A stretch of DNA of 11,623 bases from NCBI GenBank assembly GCA_934654795.1, contig CAKUGT010000035.1:1-11623 (forward strand), given 5' to 3'. Each line of letters begins with the position of its first letter. Positions within the stretch are counted from its first letter, which is position 1. This DNA is from an uncultured Collinsella sp. (GTDB taxonomy: Bacteria; Actinomycetota; Coriobacteriia; Coriobacteriales; Coriobacteriaceae). The notes beneath the pieces were generated by a model, which saw only the letters and a program-made list of their open reading frames with translations, did not search any database and was not told the DNA's origin. Positions 8,548 through 11,623 of this stretch are shown one piece after another. A program made the translations under genes and the position numbers.

Positions 8548-8648
8548 CGGCTTTCCCAGCCACCGCACCTTCGTCCTCAATCGTCGGTCGCGTACCCAAG
8601 TACGCTTCCCTCCTCTTTCGAGCGAATCTGCGGCACCTGGAAAAGCCG
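8548..8648. other. Long imperfect hairpin in the gyrB-gyrA spacer
   Basis: CGGCTTTCCCAG (8548-8559) pairs with CTGGAAAAGCCG (8637-8648) at 11 of 12 positions. Inside it, CCGCA (8563-8567) pairs with TGCGG (8629-8633) and TTCG (8570-8573) with CGAA (8623-8626), separated by symmetric 3x3 and 2x2 internal loops. The apical part contains a perfect 6-bp hairpin, GCGTAC-CCAA-GTACGC (8590-8605). There is no T tract, so it is not a standard terminator. It could be a structured leader of gyrA, a processing site or a dispersed palindromic repeat; the sequence alone does not decide. Confidence 0.6.
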
Positions 8649-8696
8649 TCTCCGTGGCAGGGAACTAATGGACCACGCAAACCATGAGGAGGTAAC

Positions 8697-11438
8697 GTGG
8701 CAGACGATATCAACAATAACGAGGGTTTGGCCGAGGCCGGCGACGCCGGTATGCCCGACGATCTGAAGCGCCTGCTTGCCCGTGCTGAGCAGGGCGAGGA
8801 CGGCGATCCGGACGCCTATAACCCCGATGCCGATGATGACGAGGAAGAGGACGACGACGGTGAGCTCGAGGAGAGCTTTGGCGAAGTCGACCGTGGCGCC
8901 TCGGCCGGCGAGGATATCAATGGCGGCCAGCTCCAGATTTCGGAGTTCGGTCGCGAGATGAAGCAGTCGTTTATCGAGTATTCGATGTCGGTCATCACGG
9001 CGCGCGCCCTGCCGGACGTGCGCGACGGCCTAAAGCCGGTGCACCGCCGCATCCTGTACGCGATGAACGAGAGCGGCATCTACCCCAACCGCCCGCACAA
9101 GAAGTCGGCCTGGACGGTCGGCGAAGTTATCGGTAAGTATCACCCGCACGGCGATTCCGCGGTCTACGAGGCCATGGTCCGCTTGGCGCAGTGGTTCTCC
9201 ATGCGCACGCCGCTCATCGACGGTCACGGCAACTTCGGTAACATCGACGGCGACGGCGCGGCGGCCATGCGTTACACCGAGAGCCGCCTGGCAAAGCCCG
9301 CCATGGAATTGCTGCGTGACTTGCAGAAGGATACCGTCGACTGGCAGCCCAACTACGACGAATCGCTCGCCGAGCCCCAGGCGCTGCCCGCGCGCTTCCC
9401 CAACCTGCTGGTCAACGGCAGCCAGGGCATCGCCGTCGGCATGGCCACCAACATCGCCCCGCATAACCTCACCGAGGCGATCGAGGCCACCTGCTACCTG
9501 ATCGATAATCCCGACGCCACTGTCGACGAGCTCATGCAGATCATGCCCGGTCCGGACTTCCCCACCGGCGCCATCATCATGGGCAGCGCCGGCATTAAGC
9601 AGAGCTACGAGACCGGCCGCGGCTCCATTACCGTGCGCGCCAAGGCCCACGTGGAATCCACCAAGACCGGCCGCAACCGCCTGGTCTTTACCGAGATCCC
9701 CTACATGGTCAACAAGGGCACCCTGCAGGAGAAGATCGCCCAGCTCGTCAACGACAAGCGCATCGAGGGCATCTCGGACATGCGCGATGAGTCCAACCAG
9801 AAGGGCATCCGTCTGGTCATCGAGCTCAAGAAGGGTGTCATTCCGCAGGTCGTGCTCAACAACCTGTACAAGTACACCTCGCTGCAGACGACCTTCGGCG
9901 CCAACAACCTGGCCCTCGTCAACGGCGTTCCCAAATGCCTGAGCCTGCGCGAGATGCTGCAGCACTACATCGATCACCAGGTCGACGTCGTCACCCGCCG
10001 CACCCGCTTCGACCTTAAGAAGGCCCAGGCCCGCGCGCATATCCTCGAGGGCTACCTGATGGCTCTCGACCATATCGACGAGGTCATTAGCATCATCCGT
10101 TCCTCGCAGACCGATTCCGAGGCCAGCAGCCGCCTGATCGAGCGCTTTGGCTTTACGCCCGAGCAGACCACGGCCATCCTCGAGATGAAGCTGCGCCGCC
10201 TGACCGGCCTGGAGCGCGACAAGATTCAGGAAGAGCTGGACGGCTTGCGCCGCGCCATCGCCTACTACGAGGACCTGCTGGCGCACGAGGAGAAGATCCT
10301 GGGCGTCATTAAGGAAGAGATGCGCGAGATCTCCAAGAAGTTCGGCGATAAGCGCCGCACCGAGATCAGCCAGGTCGAGAAGGACCTGGACGTCGAGGAC
10401 CTCATTGCCGACGAGGACATGGTCGTGACCATCACCCACACCGGCTATGTCAAGCGCATCCCGGTGGCCGCCTACCGCGCCCAGAAACGCGGCGGCAAGG
10501 GCGTGTCGGGCGTCAACCTCAAAGAGGACGACGTTATCGACGAGATGTTCATCGCGTCCACGCACGAGTACGTGCTGTTCTTCTCGAGTAAGGGCAAGGT
10601 CTATCGCCTGAAGGTGCACGAGCTGCCGGTGGGTACGCGCCAGGCGCGCGGCACCGCGATCGTCAACCTGCTGCCCTTCGAGGAGGGCGAGAAGATCGCG
10701 AGCGTCATCAGCTGCCGCGAGTTCCCTGCCGACGAGTATCTGATGTTTGCCACCAAGAGCGGCATGGTCAAGAAGACCGTGATGAGCGCATATGACCGCA
10801 GCCGTCGCGACGGCCTGATCGCTATCAACCTGCGTGACGACGACGCGCTGCTGAACGTGCGCCGCGTGCGCGAGGGCGACAAGATTATCCTGGCCACCAC
10901 CGCGGGCAAGGCGATCATGTTCTCCGAGGAGCAGGTGCGCGCCACCGGCCGCGATACCAGCGGCGTTCGCGGTATCGGTATGAAGGACGGCGTGAGCGTT
11001 CTGGGCATGGAAGTCACTAACGGCAACGGCGATCTGTTTGTCATCACCGAGCGCGGCTACGGCAAGCGCACGCCGGTTGCGGACTACCCGGAGCAGAATC
11101 GCGGCGGCCAAGGTGTCTACACCATCCAGATGACCGAGCGCAAGGGCAACCTCGCGGCCATGAAGACGGTGGGCCCGCAGCACGAGCTGTTCATCGTGAC
11201 GGAGGGCGCAACGGTCATTCGCGTCAAGACCGATGAGATTAGCCAGACTGGCCGCGCTACCCAGGGCGTCAAGATGATGACCGTTGACGACAACGACCGC
11301 GTATGCGCCGTAGCCCGCATGACGGCCGCCAAGGAGAAGCCCGAAGGCGAAGCTACAGAAGACGGCTCTGCCCCCGAAGAAACCCCTGTCGATCTGGGCG
11401 ACGGCAACGACATGCCAGAAGATCTCCTCGACGAGTAA
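8697..11438 (+). CDS. gyrA: DNA gyrase subunit A
   Basis: GyrA cuts and rejoins the gate DNA segment and wraps DNA on its C-terminal pinwheel. The 913-residue protein has its active-site Tyr at Y193 in RYTESRLAK. The quinolone-determining segment reads [10 protein letters not shown], with S154 and E158 in place of E. coli S83 and D87, that is, no typical resistance change. The coiled-coil/exit-gate region is followed by the GyrA box QKRGGKG (596-602), where the family usually has QRRGGKG, and by repeated pinwheel blades up to [15 protein letters not shown]. Two parts are unusual: an acidic N-terminal extension of about 70 residues, including [16 protein letters not shown] (44-59), placed before the conserved core, and an acidic C-terminal tail of about 35 residues. 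The box supports gyrase rather than topoisomerase IV. The GTG start has GAGGAGG four bases upstream. Confidence 0.97.
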   Translation: MADDINNNEGLAEAGDAGMPDDLKRLLARAEQGEDGDPDAYNPDADDDEEEDDDGELEESFGEVDRGASAGEDINGGQLQISEFGREMKQSFIEYSMSVITARALPDVRDGLKPVHRRILYAMNESGIYPNRPHKKSAWTVGEVIGKYHPHGDSAVYEAMVRLAQWFSMRTPLIDGHGNFGNIDGDGAAAMRYTESRLAKPAMELLRDLQKDTVDWQPNYDESLAEPQALPARFPNLLVNGSQGIAVGMATNIAPHNLTEAIEATCYLIDNPDATVDELMQIMPGPDFPTGAIIMGSAGIKQSYETGRGSITVRAKAHVESTKTGRNRLVFTEIPYMVNKGTLQEKIAQLVNDKRIEGISDMRDESNQKGIRLVIELKKGVIPQVVLNNLYKYTSLQTTFGANNLALVNGVPKCLSLREMLQHYIDHQVDVVTRRTRFDLKKAQARAHILEGYLMALDHIDEVISIIRSSQTDSEASSRLIERFGFTPEQTTAILEMKLRRLTGLERDKIQEELDGLRRAIAYYEDLLAHEEKILGVIKEEMREISKKFGDKRRTEISQVEKDLDVEDLIADEDMVVTITHTGYVKRIPVAAYRAQKRGGKGVSGVNLKEDDVIDEMFIASTHEYVLFFSSKGKVYRLKVHELPVGTRQARGTAIVNLLPFEEGEKIASVISCREFPADEYLMFATKSGMVKKTVMSAYDRSRRDGLIAINLRDDDALLNVRRVREGDKIILATTAGKAIMFSEEQVRATGRDTSGVRGIGMKDGVSVLGMEVTNGNGDLFVITERGYGKRTPVADYPEQNRGGQGVYTIQMTERKGNLAAMKTVGPQHELFIVTEGATVIRVKTDEISQTGRATQGVKMMTVDDNDRVCAVARMTAAKEKPEGEATEDGSAPEETPVDLGDGNDMPEDLLDE

Positions 11439-11478
11439 GAGGCCCTAGCTGGTAAAAAACATCAGACCCCATATATCG

Positions 11479-11511
11479 GCGGTCGGCGCACTGCGCGTCG
11501 ACCGCTTTTTT
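11479..11511 (+). terminator. Intrinsic terminator after gyrA
   Basis: GCGGTCG (11479-11485) pairs with CGACCGC (11499-11505). An inner GCGC/GCGC pairing (11486-11489 with 11493-11496) closes an ACT loop, with a two-base bulge at 11497-11498. Six T residues follow (11506-11511). It lies 40 bp after the gyrA stop and should end the gyrase transcript. Confidence 0.85.
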
Positions 11512-11584
11512 GAAAACCTTTGGGACCCGCGTTCGCCCCGGCCGCACGGCGGCATATGAAGTCGATCGCGAGTTCCGCACGAGC

Positions 11585-11609
11585 CGGAGAGCACTTAATG
11601 TGCTCTCCG
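11585..11609. other. Perfect 10-bp hairpin near the window end
   Basis: CGGAGAGCAC (11585-11594) and GTGCTCTCCG (11600-11609) are exact inverted repeats around TTAAT. No T tract follows on either strand inside the window, so it is not a clear terminator. It may be an operator, a leader structure of the next gene or a repeat element; the context is cut off at 11623. Nothing else is supported between 11512 and the end. Confidence 0.5.
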
Positions 11610-11623
11610 TGCGAGCAGGACTG

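Noticed and set aside
11439..11623. tRNA genes or a small ORF after gyrA, as found in some Actinobacteria
   Set aside because: No cloverleaf or T-loop sequence and no ORF with a ribosome binding site is visible; only the terminator and one hairpin are supported.

Overview
The window is the replication-origin neighbourhood of a bacterial chromosome. All six recognisable core genes lie on the + strand in the order dnaA, dnaN, recF, a DUF721/DciA gene, gyrB, gyrA, and an extra gene precedes dnaA. The recF-DciA-gyrB-gyrA order is the classic actinobacterial arrangement. The G+C-rich codons, the Ala/Pro-rich DnaA linker, GTG starts and the divergent DnaA box point to the Coriobacteriia, probably a Collinsella-like gut actinobacterium. 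That taxonomic call is inference from sequence style, not from a search.

Layout. Positions 1-298 are non-coding, relatively A+T-rich, and carry a cluster of divergent DnaA boxes (TTTTCAACA and relatives). Positions 299-1657 encode an unusual soluble protein: a GHKL (Bergerat-fold) ATPase domain, a 170-residue Gln/Pro/Tyr-rich prion-like linker, and a C-terminal winged-helix-like domain. It ends 15 bp before dnaA (1673-3397). The DnaA linker coding region contains a 14/16 match to the ParB site parS. The 238-bp dnaA-dnaN spacer (3398-3635) holds more boxes of the same divergent type. It then shows a forward box, a short G+C-containing spacer, five DnaA-trio-like triplets and an A+T-rich run, which is the expected order of a basal origin-unwinding element. 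dnaN (3636-4739), recF (4749-5855) and dciA (5842-6405) are tightly packed and end in a strong intrinsic terminator at 6432-6461. gyrB (6511-8541) and gyrA (8697-11438) follow. They are separated by 155 bp that can fold into a long imperfect hairpin, and gyrA is followed by a second terminator at 11479-11511. The last 110 bases contain one perfect hairpin and no supported gene.

How it works together. DnaA would bind both box clusters and open the dnaA-dnaN spacer. The DciA-type protein probably serves in helicase loading, DnaN is the sliding clamp, RecF handles gap repair, and GyrA2B2 removes positive supercoils. The parS-like site would connect the origin to ParB/SMC segregation. The most unusual item is the GHKL ATPase/prion-like/winged-helix gene placed between the upstream box cluster and dnaA. 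The second is the apparent joint divergence of the DnaA box and of base-contacting residues in DnaA domain IV.
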